Source: Prillingera fragicola (taxonomy: Eukaryota > Basidiomycota > Tremellomycetes > Trichosporonales > Trichosporonaceae). Taken from it: DNA of 64,000 nucleotides. Made by a program: the position numbers and the translations under genes. The DNA is taken from contig BEDY01000007.1 in NCBI GenBank assembly GCA_002335605.1, forward strand, positions 558,001-622,000, read 5' to 3'. Shown here piece by piece: positions 44,354-55,915 of the stretch; the stretch's first letter is position 1, and the number at the start of each line of letters is the position of its first letter. The notes under the pieces were generated by a model. It saw only the letters and a list, made by a program, of their open reading frames with translations, made no database searches and was not told where the DNA came from.

Positions 44354-45187
44354 ATGCTCCCCTCTCCAAACTTCCCCCCACTGCCCCCCTCCCGCCCAGA
44401 AACGCTCTTCTCCTACACTGCCTACCCAATCTCAGCACGGGAGAGTGTCCACTCCTCGCTCCGCCCCAAACCCTCCCACCCGTCAACAACCTCGCTAGGC
44501 GGCGGCGCGCGCCTCTTCCCGTCGGCCTCCAACGCCCGGTCCATCAGGGGCGAGAGCTGGATATCCACCTCTCACACCGCTGCAGCGGCTACGGCGTCTG
44601 CTGAGAGCCGCGCTGCCCACCGCGCGCTCAGGTCCAAGTATCCTGCTGGGCGAAACCTGGCTGCCGAGGCGGATGATCTGAGCGACGAGGAGCATGGGCT
44701 GAATGAGGAGAAGACGGGGGTGAATTCCTTTGGGCATAGGTTTCTGCTCCCCTTTGGGCGGAGGTTGACGCAGATGGAAATGGAGGCTGCTCCGGTGCGT
44801 ACCTGCCATGCACACGGTCTACGTGACAGTGGAGACGACCTAACGACGCAGTCACCAACGCCGTCCGACCACGACCACCGCCAAGAGGACCGCAACGGCG
44901 CCGCCTCCCCGGCCCTCGCCACACCGGAGCCTCTCGAAGCTGGCGCGAGCCCAGCCGAGATTGACCTCGACGCCTCGCTCGAAGACCGCGACGCCAACAT
45001 TGACGACGCAGAGGACAGCTATGCCTTGCCGCGCGCAGAGGAGGACGAGAGCGCGGATCCGGATAGGAGTACCGAGTATGACTCTGATGACCTGCGGCTC
45101 ATGAGGGCCATGGACCGGAGTGTGGGGAGTCGGACGGAGAGTGAGGTTGATCTCGATGAGAGTGTCGAGGACATGGACGCAGACTAG
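44354..45187 (+). CDS. Acidic-tailed protein, possibly APC15-like anaphase-promoting complex subunit
   Basis: Frame open for 277 codons, but 44795-44851 has a GTGCGT donor, a CTAAC branch site and a GACGCAG acceptor, is 57 nt long and is free of in-frame stops; splicing gives 258 aa. The N-terminus is Pro-rich (MLPSPNFPPLPPSRPETLF). VNSFGHRFLLPFGRRLTQMEM resembles the 'FGYSWIRP.G..KT' block I associate with fungal Apc15. The C-terminal 90 residues are strongly acidic (DLDASLEDRDANIDDAED), also typical of that family. Identification is tentative. Confidence 0.4.
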   Translation: MLPSPNFPPLPPSRPETLFSYTAYPISARESVHSSLRPKPSHPSTTSLGGGARLFPSASNARSIRGESWISTSHTAAAATASAESRAAHRALRSKYPAGRNLAAEADDLSDEEHGLNEEKTGVNSFGHRFLLPFGRRLTQMEMEAAPVRTCHAHGLRDSGDDLTTQSPTPSDHDHRQEDRNGAASPALATPEPLEAGASPAEIDLDASLEDRDANIDDAEDSYALPRAEEDESADPDRSTEYDSDDLRLMRAMDRSVGSRTESEVDLDESVEDMDAD

Positions 45188-45407
45188 TCTGCCGTCTCGC
45201 CACGACTTGCCATTCTCGTCCCCACTGCATTGTCACTGTTCGTCACTGCGTTCTCGGGCCATGCACCAGCGCATTCGCATTCTGCCCCCAGCTAGTAGCA
45301 TATTCAATACATGTTGCAGAATGTACTGTATTATAGGCATGTATACAAGACACACTCCAGTGTGCATTACCTCCACGAGAACCAAGAAATCCCCTCCTCC
45401 TCCCATC

Positions 45408-48103
45408 TCAGCTTGCAAACCAGAAATCCGTACTCTTCGGCGCAGCCCCAAACGTGACCTTTTGCGGAATCTCAATCCCGTCACCAGTGATATCGAGGAG
45501 ACGAATCTTGAGCGCAAGCTCGGTGAGGATGTGGATATAGTTGTTCGTCTCCTGGGTCGACATCTGATCCTCCTCCTTGAGCATGCGCATACCGTCTGTC
45601 CACTCTGCAAACTGCGCAGCATGGATCGCGTCCAAGTCGAGCAGGGAGAGCTCCTTGCCCGACATGAGACTGAAAGAAAGCTTGGACGGCTGGTCGGGCG
45701 AGCGCGAGCCGACGGCACAGCCCGTGCCCGTCTTGACGCCCGTGATGTTGGCAAGCTCGATCGTCTCCTTGAGCAACTCAAACGCGGGCTCGTGTGCCGG
45801 GCGCTCGGCGAACTCGCCCCACGCCAGCGTGCGGCGGTTGGCCGACAGGCGAACGAAGCGCAGCGGGCGAGAGTGGCTCGTGTGCGCACTCTGGTCGATG
45901 CCGGGCGACAAAACGTTAGCGGCATTGAACCAGGATCCCTGCATCATGCAGATGATGCGCTGGTCCGCCATGACGTCGTAAGCTTCCCCACCGACCTTGT
46001 GTCGCAACGCGCCAACTGCAGGACGCTCGAGAAGGCCGTCCTCCTTATCGATCATCTGCATCTGGCAGTCGCGAATGTTGCGGTAGTTTGCGCCCAGGAA
46101 GTCATGTTCCAGGTTCAGCCACGTCTTGAGGTGCTCGTCCGTTAGCGTCAAGCGGACCTGGGAGCGGACAAGGTAGCTCAGGCGCTCAAAGTCGTCGAGA
46201 CGCGATTCAGAGTCCTGCCACATGCGCAGGAAAAACTTGAGTACCAGGGTGTGCAGGCGTGGAAAGTTGAGCATGAATGGCTGAAAGTGCGGTGCGCCGC
46301 GTTGTGTAGATTGGGATATCTTGTACTGGTCGTACAGCACCCTGACACACTCGGCGCTCGCGCGGCCAATGGGGCAACGGCGGTCCGCAGGGCGAGCCTG
46401 CTGCTCGAGAACGACGCTGTGAAAGTTGTCCTCATGCATGGCGTAGTAGTGCAGACATTCGAGACCAAGTTCGCCCACGGAGCGGAACAGCTCCGTCTCC
46501 ACCAGCGGGTCAGACTCGTCGACATAGTCGATCGTCAGTCCCATCCGACGCCAGCCATCCCATGACCGCGGACCAGACGAGTGGTACTCGGAAATGTTCA
46601 TGCTGGGGCGGGGGGAGGAAATATCCGCTGGCTCCTCGGCGTCCAATCGTCCTGCATTCCAGATCTCGCTCAGGTAGCGCTCGTGCAGGGGGTTGCTCGT
46701 CGGACGCACGGGACGGAGCGAGTGATACCGCAACACGTTTGCGTACCGGGTCTGGAACTCGAGGATGCGCGGTTCGACAATGTTGCTCTGGCTGGTAGGG
46801 ATGAGTCGAGCAACGTGCTTCCGTGTGCCGAGCGTCTCGATGGTGGTGATGAGCTCCGAGTAGCGTTTGCTTCCCTCCTGCTGCGCAGATTTCAAGCATG
46901 CGTTGATGAGCGCCAGACTCTGCGCCACGAGCTCGAGGTCGCGAGTGCCTTCCAGGCGCTTCACAATAGGGCGGAAGACGCGTTCGACGGGAGGACGCAC
47001 GGGACCGTCTTTGGGCAGCTGGTTGCCAGCTTCGTTGATGCGTGCAAAGACCCGGTCAAAGCCGTAGTGGTTGACTGCATCGCTGGTGCGCGCCTTGTGC
47101 TTGCCCTTGCCTGCTGAGAGCTTGGGCGATGCGGTAATGAGTTTGCGCACAATCACTGTCGCTGGTCGGACGATATTAGGAGCACCCGAGCTCGCGAGAA
47201 TCACAATCACGCGGTCGATAAACGTGTCTGAAAAGTCGCCCCATCCGTTGTCGTACTCCATGACACCGCGAATGCCTTGCAACGCGTACTGTCAAAGGTC
47301 AATATTTGTGTGCAGTTGGGTGGCGGGGAGACGCCACCCGTCGATCCCGAAACCCTGACTCACTGCCAATGAATTGCCAGTCAACGCGTTATTCTCCATT
47401 TCAATCATGTCGACGAGCAGCTTGACGCCGCCCTTGAGCGTAAACTCGACAGCAAAGTCGTCCTCCTTGATGTACTTTTGCAGGTTGAAGAGGGCGAGTT
47501 TGGGAGGAAGAATCTCGACATTGTTGGGTAATGTGACCGTGTCCTGCGATTCAGTCTTGCCACGCGCCGCGTGCAGCGACGCGACGACCGCGAGCGCTTC
47601 TGTGACAGGTGCGGCGACAAGTCTACACAATGTTAGCAGCAAGACTACACAGCGAGACTCACTTTAGAACATCCTTGTTGACAATCTTCTCTGCGACATT
47701 TGCCTGGGTAACCAGCACGTCGTTCTCGTCCCGCAATGCCAGTGTTATGTGATGCTCCTGAGCGTTGAAGCTCTTGGCCATGATCTCCACGACACGAAGG
47801 ATGCTCTGTACTGGTCAGTGTCCCATACTTTATTGTTGACCAGTGCATGGTGGCTGGATGCGCATGTTGTTGACGCGACGCGTTGTCAACAATGAACACT
47901 TGGACGTACAGCATCTGGATCTATCCTTGCTGGGATGCGGCGTCCTGTTGGAGATAGTGTCAGCGTGCGAGCAGGTATGAAGGCTTGGCCTGGTGAAGCT
48001 TACCTTTGTAAGTAATGACGTTTGTAGGTACAGCATTCTCGTTCTTGCCCGACTGGAATGGTGGTGAGAGGTGTTCTTTAATCTTGTTTGTGCTAGTTAC
48101 CAT
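45408..48103 (-). CDS. ELMO/CED-12 family protein
   Basis: Exons are 48103-48004, 47944-47910, 47805-47663, 47622-47364 and 47288-45408, giving 805 aa. An armadillo-type helical N-terminus leads into the ELMO domain around residues 380-500 (LECLHYYAMHEDNF, NFPRLHTLVLKFFLRMWQDS). A C-terminal PH-type domain follows (RPLRFVRLSANRRTLAWGEF, KLSFSLMSGKELSLLDLDAI) with a final helix that in animals binds DOCK. ELMO with DOCK-type exchange factors activates Rac; fungal ELMO is restricted to certain lineages and is linked to morphogenesis and mating. It shares a divergent promoter with SNX3 and is convergent with the APC15-like gene. Confidence 0.88.
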
Positions 48104-48602
48104 GGTTGGGGGTGGAATGGACAAGACTAAAGTCTTCTGCTCCCTTGATGTAGGACTTGAAGGATGCGTGTCCTTTGTGAGAGAATGCTGATAGGAAGAG
48201 TAAGAGGCTGTGCGCTGCGCAGAAGAGAACAAGAGACGTTGACGACGACACCGAACTGGTCCAGACACCACCCACCCATGACACGGGATCATCTTGAAAC
48301 ATCCACCACTGACTGGGCATGGGAAATCCTAATTCAATTACAGCTACATTGCTAATCCAATTACAAACCAGACATTCGGTATTAGGAAACGGAAGCAAAT
48401 CCTGCACACTGACCCGTACATTGACGGACGACGCCGCCGCCGCCCAGCCAGGCAGCAGTGGGTGGTGTGAATCGACCTCTCCTCGCCATCATCATCCTTC
48501 TTCTCACTCCAACCCGATACCAACAACCTCACACACCCTCTCGACAACATCCACGCCTCTGGCTCACCCCTTGTCTTGCATCTCCCTCTTGCACAACCTG
48601 CA
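48104..48602. promoter_or_regulatory. Divergent promoter, ELMO / SNX3
   Basis: 499 bases between divergent ATGs, with two AATTACA-like elements near 48335-48365 and a CT-rich leader before SNX3. Confidence 0.4.
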
Positions 48603-49676
48603 ATGATGAACCCCCAGCATCAGGGCGGCCGTGCGTATCTCAACTGACCCTTCCCCACTGCCTGTGCCTGTTCAACTATACTGACCCACCTCGCAGCCGT
48701 CCAGTCCGCCTACAGCCCATCTGGTATGCAGAACCCTCAGCTACAGCCAAAGCCAAACTAACGAGACCAGCAGACGCGACTCACTCCCCCTTTGCGCGAT
48801 CCGACTCGCTCACTTTCGGTGACATGGCTCGTATCGCAGGCAGGCCACAGACCGTGAGCTCTCTCTCTGCCGATCAATGGCCACGGTCAACAGTCCCTAA
48901 CATTGCAGTTTGACGAAATGTACGCCGTCCCAGAGTCCTTTCTCGAGATAGAGGTCCGCAACCCCTTGACCCACGGTGAGAGCCGCGCCAAGGCATGCGC
49001 GCAATTTGGTCAGACGACGCTAACCAAGTTCAGGAGTTGGTCGCAAAATGTACACCGACTATGAGATTGTCTGCATGGTGCGTCATGGGCAACGTTGCAC
49101 GCTTTGCGGCCACTGAAAGAGCAGACCAACATCCCGGCGTTCAAGATCCAGCACTCGGTCGTCCGCAGGCGGTACTCTGACTTTGAGGCGTTCCGCGACA
49201 TTCTCGAGCGTGAGAGCACGCGCGTCAACATTCCCGCGCTCCCAGGCAAGGTGTGTATTTGTGGTCGCTAGTTGCGTGTGCCCATGGAGCGGCGTCGAGC
49301 TGGGGCTACGACAACCACGGCATAGCCTGTCGGTGTGGCCCAGGTGGTCCGCAGGTGTTGCCTTCCTCGACGCCCTCATCAGACTTGTGCGCCGCTCCTT
49401 TTCTGGACCTTGCCTCTGACCGGACGGCATGTGTGGAACACGGGGCACTAACACTAAACGCAGGTGTTCACGAACCGCTTCACCGACGACGTCATTGAGC
49501 AGCGCCGCGAGGGCCTGCAGCGTTTCCTCGAGATTGTCGCCGGCCACCCCCTGCTCCAGACCGGGTCAAAGGTGCTCTGCGCCTTCCTCCAGGGTGAGTT
49601 TCCGCCTCGCCAGTGCCACCGGGGCGCGCGCAGCTGACAGGCAGACCCGGCATGGGAAAAGTCGCAGTGGATCTAG
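48603..49676 (+). CDS. SNX3/GRD19-type sorting nexin
   Basis: Eight exons: 48603-48630, 48697-48723, 48774-48853, 48909-48975, 49034-49077, 49125-49250, 49464-49593 and 49645-49676, giving 177 aa. It is essentially a lone PX domain: [48 protein letters not shown] (the Arg/Tyr pair binds PI3P), INIP-like [29 protein letters not shown] and [17 protein letters not shown]. Snx3 proteins sort cargo with retromer on early endosomes. Intron phases are consistent throughout. The third exon has tandem CAG acceptors that could add one Ala-type codon. Confidence 0.93.
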
Positions 49677-50216
49677 CATTGTTTTCTTAGCATTGGGCGT
49701 GTCTCTTTTTTCCTCTCCCTCCCCTTTTCTCCTGTTTGTCCTCTGTATGGATCCGATTGTTGCATGTTCAACGCTGTGCGCTGGCTGCCTGGGTGGCGAA
49801 TGACAAGTGCCTCTGTCACGGAACGATACGGCATTTGACGGAATGGTCACGCACCATGGACCTTATCACCTGGCGCCTGACTTCAGACCGCTGCTCGACC
49901 TTACTCTGCCTCGTCGCTGAACAACTCCATGGCAGGAGCTAAGCACGTAGCCATCTAACGAAGCGTACATCCTGAGATACCAAATTGGCAGTTTCTATGA
50001 GGTTTTGGCCCAATGCGTGAGATTGATGACCTAGAGATCCGAGATAAGAGAAGAGAGTGGGAGCGTGTATGTGTTGTCGTGGGAGACGGAGGGTGGTAGA
50101 TACGTATTCACATTGTCCGACAGTGCTTTTTCGTCGTCGTCGTCGTCGCGTCGTCGCGTGTATGAGCGTGGCCCCAAGCAGCCACACCGCGTCAAGCTCC
50201 CCAGCGAGCCAGCCCT
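49677..50216. other. Intergenic between convergent SNX3 and SUR7-like genes, 540 bases
   Basis: No gene supported; contains a GTC/TCG run near 50133-50160. Confidence 0.4.
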
Positions 50217-51387
50217 CTACTTGCGGTAGGTGCAGCACGAGATGACGTAGGGGAACACGCTGAATGCAATGAGCGCAAAGCTCACCCAGGTAAGGTAGAG
50301 GGCGGGGCCGGCGTTGACGTAGATTCCCAGACCGACTTTTTGGGCCGAGTCGACCTTTACAATCTTGAGCCAGGCGTCCTTTGCAATGATCGAGGTCCAG
50401 ATTGCTGCACCGCTGGAAATTGTCAGCTATCGAGCATGGAGACGTGTTCGGGGCCGACTTACACCATGAGGAGGATCGCCGAGACACCGGCACAGACGGC
50501 AGCGACAAAGAAGCTGAGGCGGTGCTTGACCAATCCAAAGATGAAGGCGAACAGGGCGAGGACAGATCCGACAAAGATGAGCAGCGATCCAGCGCGCGAC
50601 AGGGTGCGGTTCCAGACATTGTTCTTGAAAGTGTCTGCCTTGTCGGGAATGATCTGGCGCGTAATCTTCTTGTAGTCGACGGTCGAGTTGGGGGTCGTCG
50701 GCGCGTCGGCCACGAGCTGCTCGAGGGGCTCAAAGGGGTAGCCAAAGATGGTGCCGTTGCAAATACCCGAGCCGTCCTTCTGGTAGCCGCACGCGTCTGA
50801 GGTGTTAGCACCTGTCAAGGTGAGAGAAAGCAGCGTGCTCTGAGAGATGACTCACTGAAGAGACCGTAGCGGTAGTACTGCCTCAGACCATCGCTCTGGC
50901 CCATCTCCGTGTTCTTGGTCTGGTAGAGACCTGCGCTCTTCTTGTTGGCAGTCTGGACAGCGTTTCCGTACCTAGGCATAATGTCAGCACATGTCCAGTC
51001 AATAGTGGTCAGGCAGGCAGAGCAGAGGCGGCGTGGTGTAGATGCCCGGTGGAGGCAGTGTTGACTTGCTGTGCTGCCCAGAACTTTCAGGACCTGCAGT
51101 TGCAAAGTGTATCTTTGGTAGCAGGACTGTAGCCCAGCGCAGCAGGACAGCATGGCAATCCTACTGCCTCGCCACCGTATGGCTCGCCCAGACACCAGAT
51201 CCGCTGCGCTCGCTCGCTGCTCGCGCCCTATCGCGCGCGGTACTCACGCCTTGACGTCGAGCTCGACCATGTAGAGGCCATTGGTGACGGCTCCAGGCTT
51301 GATCTGGCCAATGTTGGCGAACACGAGCATGATCAGCGCCATGGCCGACAGAATGCTCGCGCCGGCGATGCAGTGTTCTCCGCGCAT
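50217..51387 (-). CDS. SUR7/PalI-like four-TM membrane protein
   Basis: Exons are 51387-51248, 50971-50856, 50796-50463 and 50412-50217, giving 261 aa. Four membrane segments: ASILSAMALIMLVFANIG, LLIFVGSVLALFAFIFGL, FFVAAVCAGVSAILLMVGAA and YLTWVSFALIAFSVFPYVI. The large first extracellular loop includes ACGYQKDGSGICNG, a Cys pair as in the claudin-like SUR7/PalI superfamily, and an N-glycosylation site. Members localise to eisosome patches or sense pH/wall stress. The first intron (276 nt) is long for this genome. Confidence 0.8.
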
Positions 51388-52572
51388 TGTTGGATGTGGA
51401 TGGAGACGGTTGGGTGCTTTTGGTTGAGAGTGGGAAGAGTGGGGATGTCAACAACCGATCCGGGGGTTGTAGGGCGAGCCTGGTGCGAGGGTCGAGGTAT
51501 GGATGTGGGATGTGGATGAGCTACAGGTCTGTGCTTGCCAGCAGCAGGGAGGAGACAGTGAGAGACAGAAGGATGAGAGAGTAGTTGATGTCTAGATTAC
51601 AGATGGTTGAGGGTTGCAAGCCATTTACTCATGAGAGATTCACGGGCTGGGGAGAGTTAATTTACCTTGGCGTCTGGTGCTCTTTGCCCGTCGTCGTCAA
51701 CAATGCCTCTTTCACGCAACTAGGTACACTTCTTCTGCCGTCGTTTCCCTGACAATCTACCTAGAATGCCCTGCCTCTGCGTGCAACAGAGAACAACGAG
51801 AGAGAGATTTCTGGGGGTGCAGCAGGAAGCAAATGTACGACGGCGGGCTGTAGTTCGGGCCTGGTGCTGTTCCCGCTCTACGCGTCTAGCTTGCCCCGGC
51901 ACAATTGAAAGCCACAGCTCAAGCTTCAAGCCACTCGCTCTCTCTCTCTCGCTCTCCTCGTCGGCCAGAAGCCCAAAGCATCTACTCCTGCGAATGGCAC
52001 ATGCCTGGACTCTATCAGAGCAAATCACAGAATGCTACTAGCTACAAACGTGGTGGCACGGCAACAAGTCACTGATGCTCACCGCCTCTGATCTACACAT
52101 GACCGCTGCCCGACACTGCCTCCGAAACACTGTGCATGGCTCCCCGTGTTACTACAGTGCCAACATCATCGAGGCTGCTACTTGGTCTCATCGCATGAAT
52201 GCATGCATGCTTACTTGGTGCCAGCATAGGATAGCATACGACAAAGTGGTTCAAGAGGTAGTCATTGATGCTCGAAGAGTGAGGGGCGTTCCAGGCGCGT
52301 AGGGCGTGCAAGGTGTAGTGCTCAGGCATCAGAGCAGAGGGGCTCAGGGTAACATGTTTCCCTGGATTCCGGTTCAGGGTCCATAGCTCATGTCGCGTCT
52401 TGTTGTGGTCGCGTGGCTGTAGCATGCCAAAGTGGGAGGAATAAATATAGGAATCATTGGAAGACCTCCACCTGTAGTGACCGACTCGAGCGTGTACGAT
52501 CAAACTCTCCGTCAGTACAGCTCTTGTCATCACATCTCTCTCTCTGTGCTACTACCAGTCTAGACATCAACA
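51388..52572. other. Intergenic with divergent promoters, 1.19 kb
   Basis: Lies between the SUR7-like and TYR1 ATGs. An ATAAATATA TATA-like element at about 52441-52449 is roughly 125 bases before TYR1. No gene supported. Confidence 0.4.
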
Positions 52573-54164
52573 ATGAGCAGCTCAACTACTGCTGATATTC
52601 CCAAACAGGAGGCGGGTCAGCCCCTCATCGGCATCATTGGCATGGGAGACGTGAGTAGCACTCGCAAGGCGTCTTGTTGTTCTTGGTCCAGCTCGTGTGC
52701 CATGCCTTCCTCCCAGATTTCGGAGGGATAGGTAGCTAGGCGAGTGCGGCAGCCTGCAGAGCGATATCCATTTCATCCAACGCTCCACCGAGGCTGAAAC
52801 TCCAGATGGGCCGCATGTACGCCCGCCGTCTAGTGGCCGCTGGCCACAAAGTGGTCGTCTGTGACCGCCCTGAGAACAACGACAAGCTCTCGGCTGACCT
52901 CGAGGGTACGGGCATTGTCGTGCTCAAGGACGGCCACGCCATTTCTCGAGTAGCCGATTTCATCATCTACTCGGTTGAGGCCGCCTACATTGACTCGGTT
53001 GTCGCCCAGTACGGCCCCTCCACCAAGGTTGGCGCAACTGTTGCTGGCCAGACCTCGGTCAAGGCGCCTGAGAAGGACGCCTTTGAAAAGTATTTGCCCG
53101 AGGACGTCGACATTGTGTCTGTTCACTCTCTGCATGGCCCTAGCGTCACGACCGAGGGACAGCCTTTGGTAAGTCTCACGCCAGGGAGACGGCTAACTGG
53201 CAGATCATCATCCACCACCGTGGCCTCAAGGAGAAGGTTACTATGGTCGAGGACGTGTTCCGCTCATTTAAGAGTCGCTACGTCTACCTCTCCTACGAGG
53301 AGCACGACGAGGTCACCGCCAACACACAGGCAGTGACGCACGCTGCCTTCCTTAGCATGGGCATGGCCTGGAAGTCTGAAGGCTCTTACCCCTGGGAGCG
53401 AGCACGCTGGGTGGCCGGCATTGAGGTTGTCAAGGTCAACATTGCGCTCCGCATCTACTCGGCCAAGTGGCACGTCTACGCTGGTCTTGCTATTCTGAAC
53501 CCCGCGGCTCAGCGCCAGATCCAGCAGTTTGCCAAGAGTGTTACCGAGCTGTACAAGCTCATGATTGAGCGCGACCGCGAGGGCCTCGCCAAGCGCGTCT
53601 GGGCGGCGAGGAAAGCTGTCTTTGGCTGGGGAGAGGACTCGACGGGTACAGAAGGCGGTGGTCGCCAGCCTATTCTTCTTTCCGAAGACATTCTCAATCA
53701 GTTCAGCCTGGGCGTGTATGATAGCGCGGCAAAGGACCAGCCCAACTCGCACCTGAGTTTGTTGGCCATGGTGGATTGTTGGGCTGCCCTGGGCATCCAT
53801 CCCTTTGATCATCTCGATGTCGCGGGCACACCAGTGTTCATGCTTTGGATCGGTGTTGCCGAGTACTTGTTCCGCTCGCGTGCGCGTGTCGAAGCGGCGA
53901 TCGACGCTGGTGTCAGCGATCGAGTGTTCCGGTCGGACGATCTCGAGTTTACCGTCGCTGCGCGCGGATGGGGAGAGTGTGTTACGTTTGGCAACTTTGA
54001 TCTCTACGAGAGGAGGTTTATGGAGACTGCGAGTGAGTATCCCTTGCTAGAGCAACGAGCACGGGCTAATGGCAGACTTCTTTGCACCCCGATTCGAGGA
54101 GGCGGGCAAGATTGGCAGCAAGATGATCAAGACGATCCAGGAGGCCCAGCAGAAGAGGGACTAG
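52573..54164 (+). CDS. TYR1: Prephenate dehydrogenase
   Basis: Exons are 52573-52650, 52806-53168, 53204-54032 and 54076-54164, giving 452 aa, the same length as budding-yeast Tyr1 as I recall it. The Rossmann start PLIGIIGMGDMGRMYARRL is joined across intron 1 at the glycine-rich loop. Then AGHKVVVCDRPEN, VSVHSLHGPSV (substrate-side His), IIHHRGLKEKV, SYEEHDEVTANTQAVTHAAF (conserved His/Glu block) and AGLAILNPAAQRQIQQFAKS. The enzyme converts prephenate to 4-hydroxyphenylpyruvate with NADP in tyrosine synthesis, in the cytosol. Confidence 0.94.
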
Positions 54165-54439
54165 ACTGCGTCGCAGTAGAGGGACGAAGGAGGCAGCCAA
54201 CTATTATTACCCATCAGCACAATGCATTTCATGATCGCGACGTGCGTGCTGCTGCCCACCATGTCCGAATGCCGACTTGGCTTCGGCTGGTCAATTAGCC
54301 GAATCAAGCGGCCAAGTCCGTCAGTAGTCAAGTAGCCGGCTCACCGTCCACTGTTGCCTACATCTAACTGCGTGTCTCCTCATGACTCTCCTCACTCTCC
54401 TACTCACTCTATAACCATCTAACACACACTGCCACGCCC
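54165..54439. promoter_or_regulatory. Promoter of the esterase gene
   Basis: 275 bases with a CT-rich leader before the next ATG. Confidence 0.3.
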
Positions 54440-55792
54440 ATGCCACCGCTAACGAAAGCCAGCGCAGAGCGCAAACGCCGGCACGACTACTCCAAGCCGG
54501 TGAACATGAACAAGCGGCACATCTATGCTCCCCTGCCCCCTCACGCGGATTTCATCTACAAGCGCGCGCACGGCGTCGACGTGCCTCTGCGCGTCTTCCC
54601 CGCTCCGTCAAGTACAGCGCACAGTGGGCCACGACCGTGGCTGCTATGGTTCCACGGCGGCGGATTCTTGTAAGCCCCACCACCATTGTTGCCGCTGACG
54701 AGAAGCGTAGGCCACCACGTCGCGCCGTATCCCTGGGTCCTGCCCGCGTTCCACTCCCGGGGCTATCACGTAGTGAGCGTAGGCTACCGCCTGGCTCCGC
54801 ACGTCTCCCTCGCCGAGATCCTAGGCGACGCGACCGACGCACTCGCATGGTGCCGGGCGAACCTGGCGCGTGTCCTCTCTGACCTCGTACCCGCGCCCCT
54901 CCTCAACCCTATCACCGCCACGGTCAACACGCCCAACAACGGCGCGCCGAACCACGCTGACGTGGATATCGACACCTACATCGCGGGCGGGGACAGTGCG
55001 GGCGGTATCCTGGCCCTCCTAGGCGGCCACACCTTTCGCCCACCCCCGACGGCGATAGTCGAGAGCTGCTGCGTAGTAGACATGCACGGCTACCACCCGC
55101 CGGAGCCGGCATGGTTCCCCCTCTCGGGGACGTACAGCGACGCCGCCCTCGCTGCGGCCGTCGCCGAGCGGGATCCAGCAAAAGCCACCGTCGCTGCGCC
55201 TTACATCGTGGAACTTGCTCCGCCCGTGGGCATGGGCCGCCTCCTCCGCCCAGTGCTGGACGCGGCGTGGGGGCCGAGCACGCTCGTGACGGACGGAGCT
55301 GGGCGGAATCGGGAGGCGGCACCAGAGTACACGCCCGAGGAGAGCGCGTTCGGGGTGCTCCGGAACGACATGCAGAACTATGCCTTGCGCGAGTGCAAGA
55401 CGCTGCCCATCATCCATCGGCGCGAGGACCTGGACTCGGACCAAGCCTACCTCGCCGCCATTGACGCGCTGTGTCCCCTCGCCCGCCTGGGGGAGCCGGG
55501 GACGCCCGCGCCGGCCGACCTCGTCGCGCGCGCGCGGGGCGGGCACGCCTTCCCCCCCACCTATGTCATGCATGGGACCGTCGACGCGGGGGTGCCCGTG
55601 AGCCATGCGCGGAGGCTAGTGGCGCGGTTGAAGGAGCTCGGCGTGCCCGTGCAGGTCACTTATGGGGAGGAGAAGAATCATGCGTTTGATATTTGGATTA
55701 ATGGGCCAGGGAGCGTTGGGTGGGATGAGTTTGTGGTGCCGGCGTTGCGGTTCTTGGATGTTCATGTGGGGAACGGCAAAGGGAGGTTGTAG
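54440..55792 (+). CDS. HSL-type alpha/beta hydrolase (esterase/lipase)
   Basis: Exons are 54440-54669 and 54706-55792 with a 36-nt intron, giving 438 aa. The oxyanion motif LWFHGGGF spans the splice site; GDSAGG carries the nucleophile Ser, and HGTVDAGVPVSHARRL plus EKNHAF provide the Asp and His expected near the C-terminus. The HGGG-before-GxSAG layout is the hormone-sensitive lipase class. There is no signal peptide, so it is likely cytosolic or lipid-droplet associated. An extended loop (residues ~140-175, PNNGAPNHADVDID) precedes the nucleophile. GC3 is markedly high here. Substrate is unknown. Convergent with MOB4, 123 bases between stops. Confidence 0.85.
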
Positions 55793-55915
55793 TGCTTCTC
55801 AGCTTCAACAGTCTACAATGCATCGTTTACATCAGCCTGCAATCCGCAGATGTTAGAGTGACGCCAGTGTCCGGCTCAATTACATCCAGTGCTCATCCTA
55901 GTCTACATCTCCATG

